DNA from: Flavobacterium psychrotrophum
GTDB taxonomy: Bacteria; Bacteroidota; Bacteroidia; Flavobacteriales; Flavobacteriaceae
DNA length: 64,000 bases
Direction: 5' to 3'
Assembly: GCF_003403075.1 (NCBI RefSeq)
Contig: NZ_CP031557.1
Location: 868,001-932,000 of the forward strand
Shown: positions 1-10,838 of the stretch, piece after piece
Layout of the letters: every line of letters begins with the position of its first letter
Position numbering within the stretch: the first letter of the stretch is position 1
Notes under the pieces: model-generated
Seen by the model: the letters and a program-made list of their open reading frames with translations, nothing else
Database searches by the model: none
Told to the model about the DNA's origin: nothing
Made by a program: the position numbers and the translations under genes

Positions 1-137
1 TCTTCATTTCGGCCTAAAATGGCTATTTTTCCTCCGGCTTCTGCAATGGCTTTTATGAACGATTCGCCCAAAACGCCCGTGCCGCCCGTTACCACAATCA
101 CTTTTCCGCGAAGGGAAAATGTATCTATAACACTCAT
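1..137 (-). CDS. SDR family oxidoreductase, N-terminal part (runs off left edge)
   Basis: Only the first 45 codons are present, starting at ATG 137. They read as the N-terminus of a short-chain dehydrogenase: a strand followed by the nucleotide-binding turn TGGTGVLG, then a second strand ending ILGRNE. The gene lies 165 bases downstream of the GH3 gene on the same strand. Because the locus releases glucuronic acid from xylan, an SDR here may be a D-mannonate (fructuronate) oxidoreductase of the glucuronate pathway. That is inference from context; the substrate-binding part is outside the window. I see no promoter or terminator in the gap 138-302. Confidence 0.75.
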   Translation of the reverse strand, partial: MSVIDTFSLRGKVIVVTGGTGVLGESFIKAIAEAGGKIAILGRNE

Positions 138-302
138 TAAAAAGGTTGTATTTCTAGTTATTTGATGGTTCAATATTACTCTGATATTTTTGTAAACATC
201 AGGTTTTTCAGGATTATCCGCGATAACGTATTCGTAATTTTGCTATGCTCTTAATATCCGGATGCTATCGCGTTTTTCAGTCTTTAAATCGCATAGGCCT
301 GG

Positions 303-2927
303 TTATTTTATTGCAATGGTTTTAGAAACAATATTGCTTTGCGATTTGTTTGGCTCATCAGGCTGGTGACCGCCTACAGCAATTTCAATATTGCCTTTAA
401 ATTGGGCTGCTGTGCCGTTTTCTTTAATATATGAGAGGTCATCCGGAGTAAGGATAAACTGCACAGTTTTGCTTTCGCCGGGTTTCAGGTTCAGCCTTTC
501 AAAACCTTTCAGTGCTTTAAGTGCCGTTTTTATACCGTTGTCTTTATTGATTAGGTATAATTGAGCCACCTCGTCGCCGGCACGTTTTCCTGTATTGGTA
601 ACCTTTACAGATACGGTAGCGTCTTTACCCTTTTGAGCCTTTGATATCTTAAGGTCATCATACTTAAAAGTGGTGTAGCTAAGGCCAAAGCCAAAGCCGT
701 AAAGCGGTGTGCCTTTAAAGTAACGGTAAGTGCGGTTTTCCATGCTGTAATCAGTAAACGAAGCTAAGTCGGCATCGCCTTTATAAAATGTAACCGGCAA
801 ACGCCCTGACGGATTATAATCGCCAAACAGGATATCTGCTACAGCAGTGCCCGCAGCCTGTCCGCCATACCATGCATTTAAAATAGCAGGTATATGCTCT
901 GACTCCCATGGTGTGGCAATGGCACTTCCTGTCATCATTACAAAAACTACGGGTTTTCCGGTGGCATTGCAGGCTTTCATTAATTCGGTTTGTATTGCGG
1001 GCAGGAGTATAGAGGTACGGTCGCCCCCCTCAAAACCGGGGTCATCTACCTTCATTTCCTCACCTTCAAGCTGTGGAGAAATACCTCCTATAACAATAAA
1101 AGTATCGGCATCTTTGTGTTTATTGACTAATGCAGTAAGATCATTTTTAAAGTAGTTACCTGCCCCCAGTTTTACATTGGCCTTGCCATCGCCCTGCCAG
1201 TATTCTACCACAATGCGGTAGGTTGTGGTTTTCTCAGCCTTTAGTTCATAGGTTTGTGCACCCCAGCGGTTACGCGCCCAGGCATCTATTACTGTTTTTC
1301 CGTTAATAATAAGGCGATACCCATCGTCTGCATCCATCTCAAAAGTAATGGCGCCATTGGCAGCAGGCTTAAAATCGGTACTATAACGTGCAGAAAAATC
1401 ACGCGCCTTAATGTTACCGGCCACCACTTGGCCTTCCTGCCAAAAGTGGTCTATGTTACTTTCCTGCCTTGTGGTTTCGGGTGTGCCGCTAAGTTTAGTG
1501 TTGTTAAAATACTCTGCCTTAAAGCCCTGCTTGCCATCATGCGAATATTGGTTGGATAAATCGGTATATTTTAGCAGGTTGCTATTCGTAAAGTTTACAG
1601 CCTTTTCATATACCACTTCGGTACCGCTGCCCACTTTGTCTTTTATACCCTGTAGCACTGTGGTAAGTTTAGACGGGATGCCATTGTAATTGCCCAGTAT
1701 GGCTATTGGGTTATCGGCATTTGGCCCAAGCACTACAATCTTTTTAAGCTTTTTGCTTAATGGTAGTGTGTTGTTCTTATTCTTTAGCAATACCATAGAC
1801 TGATGTGCCATACTAAGCGCGTGTGCTTTATGCGGTTCACTTTCTAATACAGAATCCGGTGTTTGCGCATATTTAACCATAGATGCGGGGTCGAACATTC
1901 CCAGCTGAAAACGCACCATAAACAGGCGTTTTACCGAAATGTCGATTTGGGCTTCGCTGATCTTTTTGTCTTTTACTGCCTGTACCAGTGCTTTATAAGC
2001 ATCGGTGCCGCAATCAATGTCTGTACCGTGAAATACCGCATCGGCAGCAGCAGATTCTGCATCGGGGTGTGTTTTGTGATTTTTAAAAAAATCGTCTATA
2101 GCCCAGCAGTCAGAGGTTACATAGCCGTCAAACTTCCATTGGTTGCGTAAAATATCAGTCATTAATATGTCGCTTGCACAACAGGGCTGCGTCCTGAAGG
2201 CATTGTAAGCGCACATAACGCCAATAACCTTCGATTGTGTTACCAGCTTTTTAAATGCCGGTAGGTAGGTGTCCCAAAGATCGTAAGCACTGGCATCGGC
2301 ATTATACACGTGCCTTAAGGCTTCTGGCCCGCTGTGCACCGCATAGTGCTTGGCACAGGCTGCCGCCTTAAGGTATTTTGGGTCGTCACCCTGAAGCCCG
2401 CGCACAAAGGCGTCGCCCAGTGCAGCAGTAAGATAGGGGTCTTCTCCATAGGTTTCCTGTCCGCGGCCCCAGCGTGGGTCACGAAAAATATTAATATTAG
2501 GTGTCCAGTAGGTAAGGCCAAGATAACGCTCGTTAGTACGGCCTGTTGCTACGGCTTTATTGTATATGGCCCTGCCTTCCAGGGCACTGTAATCGGCCAT
2601 GGTAAACAAGGCATCTTTATTAAAAGTAGCTGCCATGGCAATAGCCTGCGGGTAAACGGTTACCTTAAATGGGGTACGTGCTACACCGTGCAGGGTTTCG
2701 TTCCACCAGTCATAGGCAGGTATGCCCAGGCGGGGTATGGCAGGCGACGCATTTAGCATTTGTGATACTTTTTCCTCTAATGTCAGGCGGCTTACAAGGT
2801 CGGTTACACGCTGCTCAAAGGTTAGGCCGTAATCCTGATAAGGATATTTTGTGTCCTGAGCATTAGCGTTACTAAGCGTAAATAATGCTGAAAGTAAAAA
2901 GAGGTATTGTCGTAATTTTAGTGTCAT
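303..2927 (-). CDS. GH3 beta-xylosidase/beta-glucosidase with PA14 insert
   Basis: This 874-residue secreted glycoside hydrolase has a signal peptide ending at ANAQ (about residue 24). The GH3 N-terminal barrel follows, with the KHY motif at 193-195 and SDCWAI placing the likely nucleophile at Asp273. A GH3 C-terminal domain is interrupted at about 465-600 by a PA14-like insert (motif GFKAEYFNN). After the insert comes QLEGEE, the region that usually supplies the acid/base glutamate, and a fibronectin-III-like C-terminal domain. SDCWAI-type GH3 enzymes are often xylan 1,4-beta-xylosidases, and the neighbours (alpha-glucuronidases, xylA, xylB) favour that activity, but beta-glucosidase activity cannot be excluded. 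It has no T9SS tail, so it is probably periplasmic. It is transcribed away from the GH115 gene. Confidence 0.9.
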   Translation of the reverse strand: MTLKLRQYLFLLSALFTLSNANAQDTKYPYQDYGLTFEQRVTDLVSRLTLEEKVSQMLNASPAIPRLGIPAYDWWNETLHGVARTPFKVTVYPQAIAMAATFNKDALFTMADYSALEGRAIYNKAVATGRTNERYLGLTYWTPNINIFRDPRWGRGQETYGEDPYLTAALGDAFVRGLQGDDPKYLKAAACAKHYAVHSGPEALRHVYNADASAYDLWDTYLPAFKKLVTQSKVIGVMCAYNAFRTQPCCASDILMTDILRNQWKFDGYVTSDCWAIDDFFKNHKTHPDAESAAADAVFHGTDIDCGTDAYKALVQAVKDKKISEAQIDISVKRLFMVRFQLGMFDPASMVKYAQTPDSVLESEPHKAHALSMAHQSMVLLKNKNNTLPLSKKLKKIVVLGPNADNPIAILGNYNGIPSKLTTVLQGIKDKVGSGTEVVYEKAVNFTNSNLLKYTDLSNQYSHDGKQGFKAEYFNNTKLSGTPETTRQESNIDHFWQEGQVVAGNIKARDFSARYSTDFKPAANGAITFEMDADDGYRLIINGKTVIDAWARNRWGAQTYELKAEKTTTYRIVVEYWQGDGKANVKLGAGNYFKNDLTALVNKHKDADTFIVIGGISPQLEGEEMKVDDPGFEGGDRTSILLPAIQTELMKACNATGKPVVFVMMTGSAIATPWESEHIPAILNAWYGGQAAGTAVADILFGDYNPSGRLPVTFYKGDADLASFTDYSMENRTYRYFKGTPLYGFGFGLSYTTFKYDDLKISKAQKGKDATVSVKVTNTGKRAGDEVAQLYLINKDNGIKTALKALKGFERLNLKPGESKTVQFILTPDDLSYIKENGTAAQFKGNIEIAVGGHQPDEPNKSQSNIVSKTIAIK

Positions 2928-2987
2928 AAATATTGGTTTGTACTTTCAGGATGTGTATCATGCCATATCCTGAAAATTGGAGTAATT

Positions 2988-2995
2988 CAAAAGTA
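2988..2995 (-). promoter_or_regulatory. -7 promoter box candidate for the GH3 gene
   Basis: Read on the minus strand the sequence is TACTTTTG, a full match to the Bacteroidota -7 consensus TAnnTTTG, 61 bases before the GH3 start codon. No clear TTG is present at the -33 distance, so confidence is moderate. Confidence 0.4.
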
Positions 2996-3134
2996 GGGCA
3001 ATGCTTTACTTGGCATAGGGTATTTGAAGTAAAAGTTACGAATACGTTTTAGCTGATATTTTAAAAAGTTAATATGATTAAAAAAAAATCAGGGTAATAT
3101 TGAAACATCAAATACTTTGTTTAACCAGCCTGTA

Positions 3135-5699
3135 ATGAATAAAACACTTTTACTTTTTCTGATTTCATTTTGTTTTACTGTATCTGCACAGCATACTGTT
3201 GCATTTTCAAAAAGTGGTACGGGTTTCCCAGTGGTATCTGCTACAGGGGCTACAGCGGTGCTTTTTGATACGAAAGACGACTCGCTGGTGCACATTGCAG
3301 CAAAGCTTTTTGCTGAAGATATAAACAGGGCAACGGGCAAGCAGCCAATACTTGTAAACAAACCGGGCAAGGCAGAAAACATTATTATAATAGGAAGCCT
3401 TGAAAAATCTAGTTTTATAAAAGAGCTGGTTAAAAAGAAAAGGCTAAATGTAAAAACACTGAAAGGCCAGTGGGATGGCTACCAGATACAGGTTATAAAA
3501 AATCCGTTTAAAGGAGTAAAACAGGCTCTGGTAATTGCGGGTAGCAACAAGCGTGGTGCTGCTTATGGAGCTTTGGAACTTACCAAACAATTTGGGGTTT
3601 CTCCGTGGTACTGGTGGGCAGATGTGCCTGCTAAAAAACGTGAAACCATATACCTGGATGCAACTACACACTTGGCAGATGCACCAAAGGTAAAGTACAG
3701 GGGCATCTTTATTAATGATGAAGCCCCGGCATTTACCGGATGGGCTAAGGAACAATTTGGCGGGCTGAACAGCAAAACCTATGAAAAGGTATTTGAACTC
3801 CTCATACGACTAAAGGGTAACTATATGTGGCCGGCAATGTGGGGCAGTGCTTTTAATTATGATGACCCGCGCAACCCGGCACTGGCAGGTAAATGGGGTG
3901 TGGTAATGGGCACATCACATCATGAGCCAATGCTGCGTGCGCAGCAGGAGTGGAAACTCTTTGGTAAAGGGGCATGGGATTATACGAAGAATGATAAGGT
4001 ATTGCGTGATTTCTGGGAAAAGGGCATACAAAATATGGGCACTCACGAGAGCATTGTTACCATAGGGATGCGTGGCGACGGCGACGAACCCATGACCGAA
4101 GGTACGGCCACCACGCTACTTGAAAATATAGTAGCCGACCAGCGTAAGATAATTGAGGCTGTTACAAAAAAGCCTGCTACAGAAACGCCGCAACTGTGGG
4201 CGCTTTATAAAGAAGTGCAGGACTATTATGATAAAGGTATGCGTGTGCCGGATGATGTTACACTATTATTGTGCGATGACAACTGGGGAAACATACGCAA
4301 GCTGCCACGCCTAGATGAAAAACCGCGAAAGGGTGGGTACGGCATTTACTATCATTTTGATTATGTGGGTGACCCGCGTAACTATAAGTGGATCAATACC
4401 AATAATATTGCCCGTGTGTACGAACAAATGCACCTGGCGTGGGAATATAATGCCCGCCAGATATGGATTGTGAATGTGGGCGATATAAAACCAATGGAGT
4501 TTCCCATATCGTTCTTTTTAGATTATGCCTGGGATCCTGAACGCTATACGCCCGAAAATTTAAGGGCTTATTATACAGACTGGGCGGCAGGGCAATTTGG
4601 TAAGGCTAATGCTGCTGAAGTAGGTACGATATTGCAAAACTACAGCCAGCTTGCCGCCAGGAGAAAACCAGAGCTTACCGATACTAAAACGTATAGCATT
4701 GTGAATTACAATGAGAGCGAAGCGGTAGTAAATGAGTACAAAGCACTTTTGCAGAAGGCGGAGCAAATAAACAAGAACCTGTCTCAAAATTATAAGGATG
4801 CTTATTACCAACTGGTTTTGCACCCTATACAGGCTAATGCTAACCTGCACGAAATGTATCGCGCGGTGGCTTTAAACCAACAGTATGCTACTGCTAAAGA
4901 TAAAAAGGCAAATGAGTATGCTGATGCCGTAAAAGCACTGTTTAAAAAAGATTCACTGATAAGCGTGCAGTACAATAAAAACACGGCTAATGGCAAATGG
5001 AACCATTTTATGGATCAGGTGCATATAGGCTATACATCGTGGAATGACCCTAAGGTAAACATTATACCTGCGGTAACATATGTTCCTGATAACGCTATCG
5101 GAAGATATACACCGCTGGCATCTGTTGCAGATAAATCGGCTTTAGGCCAAATTACTGATACAGCAGCTCCTGTGTTTTATGAGAAGAATGGTTATGTATC
5201 TATAGCAGCTGAACATTATAGCAGGGCAACAACAGGCAACGGCATTGAATGGAAAGTAATTCCGGATATTGGCAGGACGGGTTCAGGGTTAACACTTTAT
5301 CCGGTAACGGCAGCCGAACAACACCCTGAAAATAACGGACCTCATGCGGAATACGATTTTTATGTGTATGAAGATGGTACGCCATCAGTGCAGGCTTATT
5401 TTTCACCCACGCTTAACTTTCATAATACGTCAGGCGGCTTGCGCTATGCCATATCAATTGATGACGAACAGCCACAGATTTTGGGCAGTAATGATTATAA
5501 AGACCTTAGCGAATGGCGCACTTGGGTTGCCAATAACGTTATAAAAATTACCACAGCGCACAAAGCGTTGAAAACGGGTAAGCATACACTAAAATTCTGG
5601 ATGGTAGATGCCGGGCTGGTACTTCAAAAACTGGTTATAGATTTTGGCGGCGTAAAAGAAAGCTACCTTGGCCCGCCGGAAACCAAAGCCGGTAACTAA
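3135..5699 (+). CDS. GH115 xylan alpha-1,2-glucuronidase
   Basis: An 854-residue protein whose start at ATG 3135 gives a clean signal peptide (MNKTLLLFLISFCFTVSAQ). The frame is open back to a TTG at 3117, but that start would spoil the signal. The GH115 family stretch is well conserved: PWYWWADVPA, RGIFINDEAP, LKGNYMWPAMWGSAFN and MGTSHHEPM in the catalytic barrel, followed by a helical region and a C-terminal GH115 domain ending near LGPPETK. Characterised GH115 enzymes remove (4-O-methyl)glucuronic acid from internal and terminal xylose of polymeric xylan. The GH67 gene starts 27 bases downstream, so the two are probably co-transcribed. It is likely periplasmic or outer-membrane associated; no T9SS tail is seen. 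Confidence 0.92.
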   Translation: MNKTLLLFLISFCFTVSAQHTVAFSKSGTGFPVVSATGATAVLFDTKDDSLVHIAAKLFAEDINRATGKQPILVNKPGKAENIIIIGSLEKSSFIKELVKKKRLNVKTLKGQWDGYQIQVIKNPFKGVKQALVIAGSNKRGAAYGALELTKQFGVSPWYWWADVPAKKRETIYLDATTHLADAPKVKYRGIFINDEAPAFTGWAKEQFGGLNSKTYEKVFELLIRLKGNYMWPAMWGSAFNYDDPRNPALAGKWGVVMGTSHHEPMLRAQQEWKLFGKGAWDYTKNDKVLRDFWEKGIQNMGTHESIVTIGMRGDGDEPMTEGTATTLLENIVADQRKIIEAVTKKPATETPQLWALYKEVQDYYDKGMRVPDDVTLLLCDDNWGNIRKLPRLDEKPRKGGYGIYYHFDYVGDPRNYKWINTNNIARVYEQMHLAWEYNARQIWIVNVGDIKPMEFPISFFLDYAWDPERYTPENLRAYYTDWAAGQFGKANAAEVGTILQNYSQLAARRKPELTDTKTYSIVNYNESEAVVNEYKALLQKAEQINKNLSQNYKDAYYQLVLHPIQANANLHEMYRAVALNQQYATAKDKKANEYADAVKALFKKDSLISVQYNKNTANGKWNHFMDQVHIGYTSWNDPKVNIIPAVTYVPDNAIGRYTPLASVADKSALGQITDTAAPVFYEKNGYVSIAAEHYSRATTGNGIEWKVIPDIGRTGSGLTLYPVTAAEQHPENNGPHAEYDFYVYEDGTPSVQAYFSPTLNFHNTSGGLRYAISIDDEQPQILGSNDYKDLSEWRTWVANNVIKITTAHKALKTGKHTLKFWMVDAGLVLQKLVIDFGGVKESYLGPPETKAGN

Positions 5700-5726
5700 T
5701 CCTCAATACAATTAAAAGCAATTACA

Positions 5727-7874
5727 ATGCAATACAAAATACTGGTTTCTTATATCGTACTCTTCTGTATGCTGCCCTTTGGCGTTAAAGCCGATGATGG
5801 GTACCGCCTGTGGCTGAAGTACGAAAAAGTAAACAACACAGCACTTTTAAACACCTACAGGCAAACTTTTCAGTCATACAAAGTGGGTACTAAATCTCCT
5901 ATTATTAATGCTGCTACATCAGAACTTACCCGTGGACTTAAAGGCCTGTTGGGTAGTGATATTAAAGAAACATCAGCTGGTACAGAAGGTACGCTTCTTA
6001 TTGGTACTCCGCAAAATGCGCCGTTTATCAAAAGCCTTAAATTAGATAAGCAGTTAAAAACACTTGGTAACGAGGGTTTCCTGATACAAACAGTAACCGT
6101 TAAGGGTAAAAAATGTACCGTAATTGCTGCCAATAAAGATGCCGGATTACTGTATGGTGTATTCCATCTATTAAAACTGGTGCAAACACATCAAAGTGTT
6201 GCAAACCTTTCGGTAGTAAGCGCGCCAAAACTAGATGTAAGGCTGCTTAACCATTGGGATAACCTGGATGGTACGATTGAACGTGGATACGCCGGTAAAT
6301 CAATATGGAAGTGGGATGAGTTGCCGCAAACGGTAGACAGCCGTTATACTGATTATGCACGTGCTAATGCCTCGATAGGTATTAACGGTACAGTACTGAA
6401 CAACGTAAATTCAAATCCAAAAATCCTTACCGAAGAATACCTGTCTAAAGTAAAAGCGCTTGCAGATGTTTTCAGGCCCTACGGGCTTAAGGTATACCTG
6501 TCGGTTTCGTTTAGCGCGCCCATAACCATAGGCGGCTTGAAGACTGCTGACCCGCTGGATGCCGGCGTAAAAGACTGGTGGAAGAAAAAGGCAGATGAGA
6601 TTTATAAGCAAATACCTGATTTTGGTGGATTTTTGGTTAAAGCAAACTCAGAGGGGCAGCCGGGCCCGCAGGACTACAAGCGTACACACGCCGATGGTGC
6701 TAATATGTTGGCAGAAGCTGTAAAGCCACACAACGGTATTATAATGTGGAGGGCTTTTGTATACAACAGCAACCCCACGGTAGACAGAACGCTACAGGCA
6801 TACGACAGCTTTAAGCCTTTTGATGGCAAGTTTAACGATAATGTAATTGTACAAATTAAGAACGGCCCGATAGATTTTCAGCCGCGCGAGCCGTTTTCTC
6901 CGCTGTTTGGCGCAATGCCCAATACATCGCTGATGATGGAGTTTCAGGTAACGCAGGAGTACCTTGGCTTTTCAAAGCACCTGGTGTTTCTATCTACCCT
7001 GTTTGAAGAGGTACTACAGTCAGATACTTACGCAAAAGGCAAGGGCAGCACGGTTTCTAACGTGTTGCAGGGTAATTACACTACCGGCAGGCTAACCGGT
7101 ATGGCGGGGGTATCTAACATTGGTAACAGCCGCAACTGGTGTGGCTACACCTTTGGTCAGGCCAACTGGTATGCGCTGGGCAGGATGGCATGGAATCCTG
7201 ACCAATCATCTGAAGCAATAGCGGGCGACTGGCTAAAAATGACTTTTAGCAACGAAAAAGAGTTTGTAGACCCCGTAAAAAAGATGCTTATGGAATCGCG
7301 TGAAAACACGGTAGATTATATGACCCCATTGGGACTAAACCATATCATGGCTTATAATACCCATAACGGCCCGGGCCCGTGGGTAGATACTGCTGCACAG
7401 CCCAACTGGAAGTCTACTTATTATCATAACGCAAGTGCTGAGGGCATTGGCTTTGACCGTAGTAGTACCGGTTCTAATGCCGTAGCGCAATATTTTCCGC
7501 CTGTGCGCGATACATATAACAATATCGAAGCCTGTCCTGAAAACCTCTTGCTATGGTTCCATAACGTTAAGTGGACCTACAAGACCAAATCAGGCCGTAG
7601 CCTTTGGGACGAACTTTGCCAGCATTACTATGCAGGTGTAGAAGGCGTGCGTGCTATGCAAAAAACCTGGGAAGGTGCAAAAAGCCATGTTGACGCAGAA
7701 ACGTATGCTGATGTAATGGAGATGCTTAAACTCCATGAGGAAGAGGCAGTGATATGGAGAAATTCGTGCGTGCTGTATTTCCAGACGTTTTCTAAGATGC
7801 CCATTCCGGCAGGGCTTGAAGCGCCGGATAAGCCACTAAGTTATTATAAAACACTAGAGCTTAAGTACCCATAA
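5727..7874 (+). CDS. GH67 alpha-glucuronidase
   Basis: A 715-residue enzyme of normal GH67 length, with a signal peptide ending near GVKA. Residues that match the catalytic set known from Cellvibrio GlcA67A (Glu292, Asp365, Glu393) are visible in the segments KANSEGQPGP, VQIKNGPIDF and MMEFQVTQEY. The family stretch THADGANMLAEA is also present. GH67 enzymes act on aldouronic acids and release 4-O-methylglucuronate from the non-reducing terminal xylose of short oligosaccharides. This complements the adjacent GH115, which can act on polymer. The signal peptide puts it in the periplasm. It lies in the middle of a plus-strand xylan operon and is followed by a 133-base gap with its own promoter box. 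Confidence 0.95.
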   Translation: MQYKILVSYIVLFCMLPFGVKADDGYRLWLKYEKVNNTALLNTYRQTFQSYKVGTKSPIINAATSELTRGLKGLLGSDIKETSAGTEGTLLIGTPQNAPFIKSLKLDKQLKTLGNEGFLIQTVTVKGKKCTVIAANKDAGLLYGVFHLLKLVQTHQSVANLSVVSAPKLDVRLLNHWDNLDGTIERGYAGKSIWKWDELPQTVDSRYTDYARANASIGINGTVLNNVNSNPKILTEEYLSKVKALADVFRPYGLKVYLSVSFSAPITIGGLKTADPLDAGVKDWWKKKADEIYKQIPDFGGFLVKANSEGQPGPQDYKRTHADGANMLAEAVKPHNGIIMWRAFVYNSNPTVDRTLQAYDSFKPFDGKFNDNVIVQIKNGPIDFQPREPFSPLFGAMPNTSLMMEFQVTQEYLGFSKHLVFLSTLFEEVLQSDTYAKGKGSTVSNVLQGNYTTGRLTGMAGVSNIGNSRNWCGYTFGQANWYALGRMAWNPDQSSEAIAGDWLKMTFSNEKEFVDPVKKMLMESRENTVDYMTPLGLNHIMAYNTHNGPGPWVDTAAQPNWKSTYYHNASAEGIGFDRSSTGSNAVAQYFPPVRDTYNNIEACPENLLLWFHNVKWTYKTKSGRSLWDELCQHYYAGVEGVRAMQKTWEGAKSHVDAETYADVMEMLKLHEEEAVIWRNSCVLYFQTFSKMPIPAGLEAPDKPLSYYKTLELKYP

Positions 7875-7958
7875 TATAAGTTATAGACCGGTAATGACTG
7901 CTGCGAAAAAATATTTTGCAGAAATTACCATTTAAATTCAAGTTATGGTCTTTTTGAC

Positions 7959-7966
7959 TATATTTG
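7959..7966 (+). promoter_or_regulatory. -7 promoter box candidate for xylB-xylA
   Basis: TATATTTG matches TAnnTTTG exactly and lies 41 bases before the xylB start. It suggests that xylB-xylA can be transcribed separately from the upstream alpha-glucuronidase genes. A convincing -33 TTG is not seen. Confidence 0.45.
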
Positions 7967-8007
7967 TAAAAAAATCAACCAGTAGAACAAACTAAATTTT
8001 TCTGAAT

Positions 8008-9534
8008 ATGCTTTTTTTAGGAATAGATCTTGGCAGTTCATCCATCAAGCTTAGCGTTTTTGATGCTGATAAAGGGCACACTATTGCGGCTGTTGGGGTG
8101 CCTGAGCAGGAAATGGGCTTTTATGCCGAACGCCTTGGCTGGGCAGAGCAGGATCCGCTGCAATGGTGGGGGTATGTAAAGGCCGGCCTGCAAACGCTGA
8201 GCCGCAGCCATAACATTAACCTTAAGCAAATTTCGGGTATTGGCATTGCTTACCAAATGCACGGGCTTGTACTTACCGATGGCGATTTAAACCCTGTAAG
8301 GCCGGCCATTATATGGTGCGACAGCAGGGCTGCCGAAATTGGCGAGCGCATTTACCAGCAGGTAGGAGAGCAGGCATGCCAGGCGCAGATACTGGGAAGC
8401 CCGGGTAACTTTACCGCTTCTAAATTAAAGTGGGTACAGGAAAATGAGCCTGAGATATTTTATAGTGCGGTACACATGATGCTGCCGGGCGATTTTATTG
8501 CGGCAAAGCTTTCGGGTGTGGCGCAAACCACATCGTCAGGACTATCTGAAGCTGCTTTATGGAACTTTAAAGAAGGCCGTCTTGCCGTAGAAATACTGGA
8601 AGCTTTTGACCTGCCAATAGCAATGATACCGGAAGTGGTACCCACCTTTGGCCATCAGGCAAACATCAATGCAGCAGTAGCGGCAGAACTCGGCTTAAGC
8701 CCCGATGTAAAAATAACCTACAGGGCGGGCGACCAGCCTAACAATGCCTTATCATTAAACGTACTAAAGCCGGGAGAAATAGCTACTACAGCGGGTACAT
8801 CGGCGGTAATATATTCGGTTACAGATAAAGATGCTTATGATATTAACAGCCGTGTAAACACATTTCTTCATGTTAATAATGAAGCCGAAGCCAAACGAAA
8901 TGGCGTACTGCTTTGCATTAACGGGTCGGGCATATTGTACAGCTGGCTGCGCAGGGTAATGTCTTTAGGCAGTAACGAGCCGGTATCGTATAACCTTTTA
9001 AATGCCGAAGCTGCAAAGGCAGAGCCGGGCAGCAAAGGCCTGCGCTTTTATCCTTTTGGCAATGGCGTAGAGCGTATCTTCAATAACAAGCTGGTATTCT
9101 CAGGAATCCAGAATCTAAACTTTACGTTACATCAATCTCCTGAACTGGTGCGTGCAGCCTGCGAAAGCATTGTGTTTGCCATGAACTATGGTTTTGATGT
9201 AATGAAAGAACTTGGGGCGGGGGGTACCGTAGTGCGTGCCGGTATGGCTAACTTATTCCTGAGCCCGGTGTTCAGGGAAATTTTTGCCAATGTAACGCAA
9301 ACTACCGTAGAGCTTTACAATACTGCGGGTGCCGATGGTGCAGCACGTGGTGCGGCTTGTGGCTATGGGTTTTATAAAAACCTTGATGAGGCCTTTAGCA
9401 GCCTGCAATGCCTGGAACGCATAGAACCACAGGCCGGCCTGAGCAACCTTTACGGAGACATATACAAAGAGTGGAAACAAAATATTAATATTGAAAATAA
9501 TAAAAATGAGTACAACAAAACAAGCTTACTTTAA
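8008..9534 (+). CDS. xylB: Xylulokinase
   Basis: A 508-residue FGGY-family carbohydrate kinase. The N-terminal phosphate-binding segment [15 protein letters not shown], the substrate-side motif AYQMHGLV, the [10 protein letters not shown] segment and the ATP-binding [12 protein letters not shown] are all visible. It phosphorylates D-xylulose to xylulose 5-phosphate, which enters the pentose phosphate pathway. It has no signal peptide, so it is cytoplasmic. The last 29 bases overlap the start of xylA in another frame, which suggests translational coupling. Other FGGY kinases use different sugars, but adjacency to xylA makes xylulokinase the best call. Confidence 0.95.
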   Translation: MLFLGIDLGSSSIKLSVFDADKGHTIAAVGVPEQEMGFYAERLGWAEQDPLQWWGYVKAGLQTLSRSHNINLKQISGIGIAYQMHGLVLTDGDLNPVRPAIIWCDSRAAEIGERIYQQVGEQACQAQILGSPGNFTASKLKWVQENEPEIFYSAVHMMLPGDFIAAKLSGVAQTTSSGLSEAALWNFKEGRLAVEILEAFDLPIAMIPEVVPTFGHQANINAAVAAELGLSPDVKITYRAGDQPNNALSLNVLKPGEIATTAGTSAVIYSVTDKDAYDINSRVNTFLHVNNEAEAKRNGVLLCINGSGILYSWLRRVMSLGSNEPVSYNLLNAEAAKAEPGSKGLRFYPFGNGVERIFNNKLVFSGIQNLNFTLHQSPELVRAACESIVFAMNYGFDVMKELGAGGTVVRAGMANLFLSPVFREIFANVTQTTVELYNTAGADGAARGAACGYGFYKNLDEAFSSLQCLERIEPQAGLSNLYGDIYKEWKQNINIENNKNEYNKTSLL

Positions 9535-10828
9535 GGGAGTAGATAAGATAAAATTTGAAGGCAGGGAAAGTAATAATCCGTTTGCTTTTAAATGGTATGA
9601 TGAAAACCGTGTTGTAGCGGGCAAACCGCTTAAAGACCATTTTAAATTTGCCATGGCTTACTGGCATACACTGTGTAATACAGGTGGCGACCCTTTTGGC
9701 CCGGGTACAGAAACCCATTCATGGAACAAAAGCGAAGATGCGGTAGCACGTGCTAAAGATAAAATGGATGCAGGTTTTGAATTTATGGAAAAAGTAGGCA
9801 TTCCATATTACTGTTTCCATGACGTGGATTTAGTAGATGAAGCGCCGACATTGGCTGAGTTCGAAAAGCGCATCCACGCTGTGGTAGAATATGCTAAAGA
9901 AAAACAAAAAGAGACCGGTATAAAACTGCTTTGGGGTACAAGTAACCTGTTCAGTAACCCAAGGTACATGAACGGTGCATCTACAAATCCTAATTTTGAT
10001 GTGGTGGCTTATGCAGGTGCACAGGCTAAAATTGCTATTGATGCTACTATTGCATTAGGTGGCGAGAACTACGTTTTTTGGGGTGGTCGCGAAGGTTATA
10101 TGAGCCTTTTAAATACAGATATAAAACGTGAGCAGGACCACCTTGCCATGTTCCTGGCTACTTGCCGTGATTATGCACGCGGAGAGGGCTTTAAAGGTAG
10201 TTTCCTTATTGAGCCTAAGCCTATGGAGCCTATGAAGCACCAGTATGATTTTGATGCGGCTACCTGTATTGGCTTTATCAACAAATATGGCCTTAAAGAC
10301 GACTTTAAGCTAAATCTTGAGGTAAACCATGCTACACTTGCAGGCCATACCTTTGAGCACGAAATGCAGATAGCAGCTAACGAAGGCCTTTTAGGAAGCC
10401 TTGACGCTAACCGTGGCGATTACCAAAACGGTTGGGATACAGACCAGTTCCCTATAGATATTTATGAAATTACACAGGCTATGCTTGTGTTCCTTCAGGC
10501 AGGTGGCCTGCAGGGCGGTGGTATTAACTTTGATGCTAAAGTGCGCCGTAACTCTACAGACCCTGAAGATAAATTTATTGCGCATATTAGCGGTATGGAC
10601 ATCTTTGCACGCGGACTTATTAGTGCAGACCATATCCTTAGAAATACTGACTACGCAAAACTGCGTACAGACCGTTACGCATCTTTTGATGCCGGTAAGG
10701 GTAATGAGTTTGAAAAAGGCCGTCTTAAACTGACAGACCTTGATGCGTATGCACGTGCCAATGGTGAGCCAAAAGCCATCAGTGGTAAGCAGGAGTTGTT
10801 TGAGCAAATCATTGCTAACGCGTATTAG
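9506..10828 (+). CDS. xylA: Xylose isomerase
   Basis: A 440-residue class II xylose isomerase. ATG 9506 ([19 protein letters not shown]) is chosen over an in-frame TTG at 9491 because it matches the family N-terminus. Signature segments are FHDVDLVDE, the magnesium-binding LIEPKPMEP region, [16 protein letters not shown] and [20 protein letters not shown]. It interconverts D-xylose and D-xylulose in the cytoplasm and feeds XylB. The gene overlaps the end of xylB by 29 bases and is followed at 10839 by a 127-bp palindromic element that may end the transcript. Confidence 0.97.
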   Translation: MSTTKQAYFKGVDKIKFEGRESNNPFAFKWYDENRVVAGKPLKDHFKFAMAYWHTLCNTGGDPFGPGTETHSWNKSEDAVARAKDKMDAGFEFMEKVGIPYYCFHDVDLVDEAPTLAEFEKRIHAVVEYAKEKQKETGIKLLWGTSNLFSNPRYMNGASTNPNFDVVAYAGAQAKIAIDATIALGGENYVFWGGREGYMSLLNTDIKREQDHLAMFLATCRDYARGEGFKGSFLIEPKPMEPMKHQYDFDAATCIGFINKYGLKDDFKLNLEVNHATLAGHTFEHEMQIAANEGLLGSLDANRGDYQNGWDTDQFPIDIYEITQAMLVFLQAGGLQGGGINFDAKVRRNSTDPEDKFIAHISGMDIFARGLISADHILRNTDYAKLRTDRYASFDAGKGNEFEKGRLKLTDLDAYARANGEPKAISGKQELFEQIIANAY

Positions 10829-10838
10829 TAAAGCATAA

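Noticed and set aside
3135..7874. GH115 and GH67 as a gene duplication
   Set aside because: The two proteins belong to unrelated families with different motifs and lengths; only the bond they cut is similar.
9491..9534. Overlap of xylB and xylA as a possible frameshift fusion
   Set aside because: Both proteins have complete family termini; the overlap is a normal coupling arrangement.
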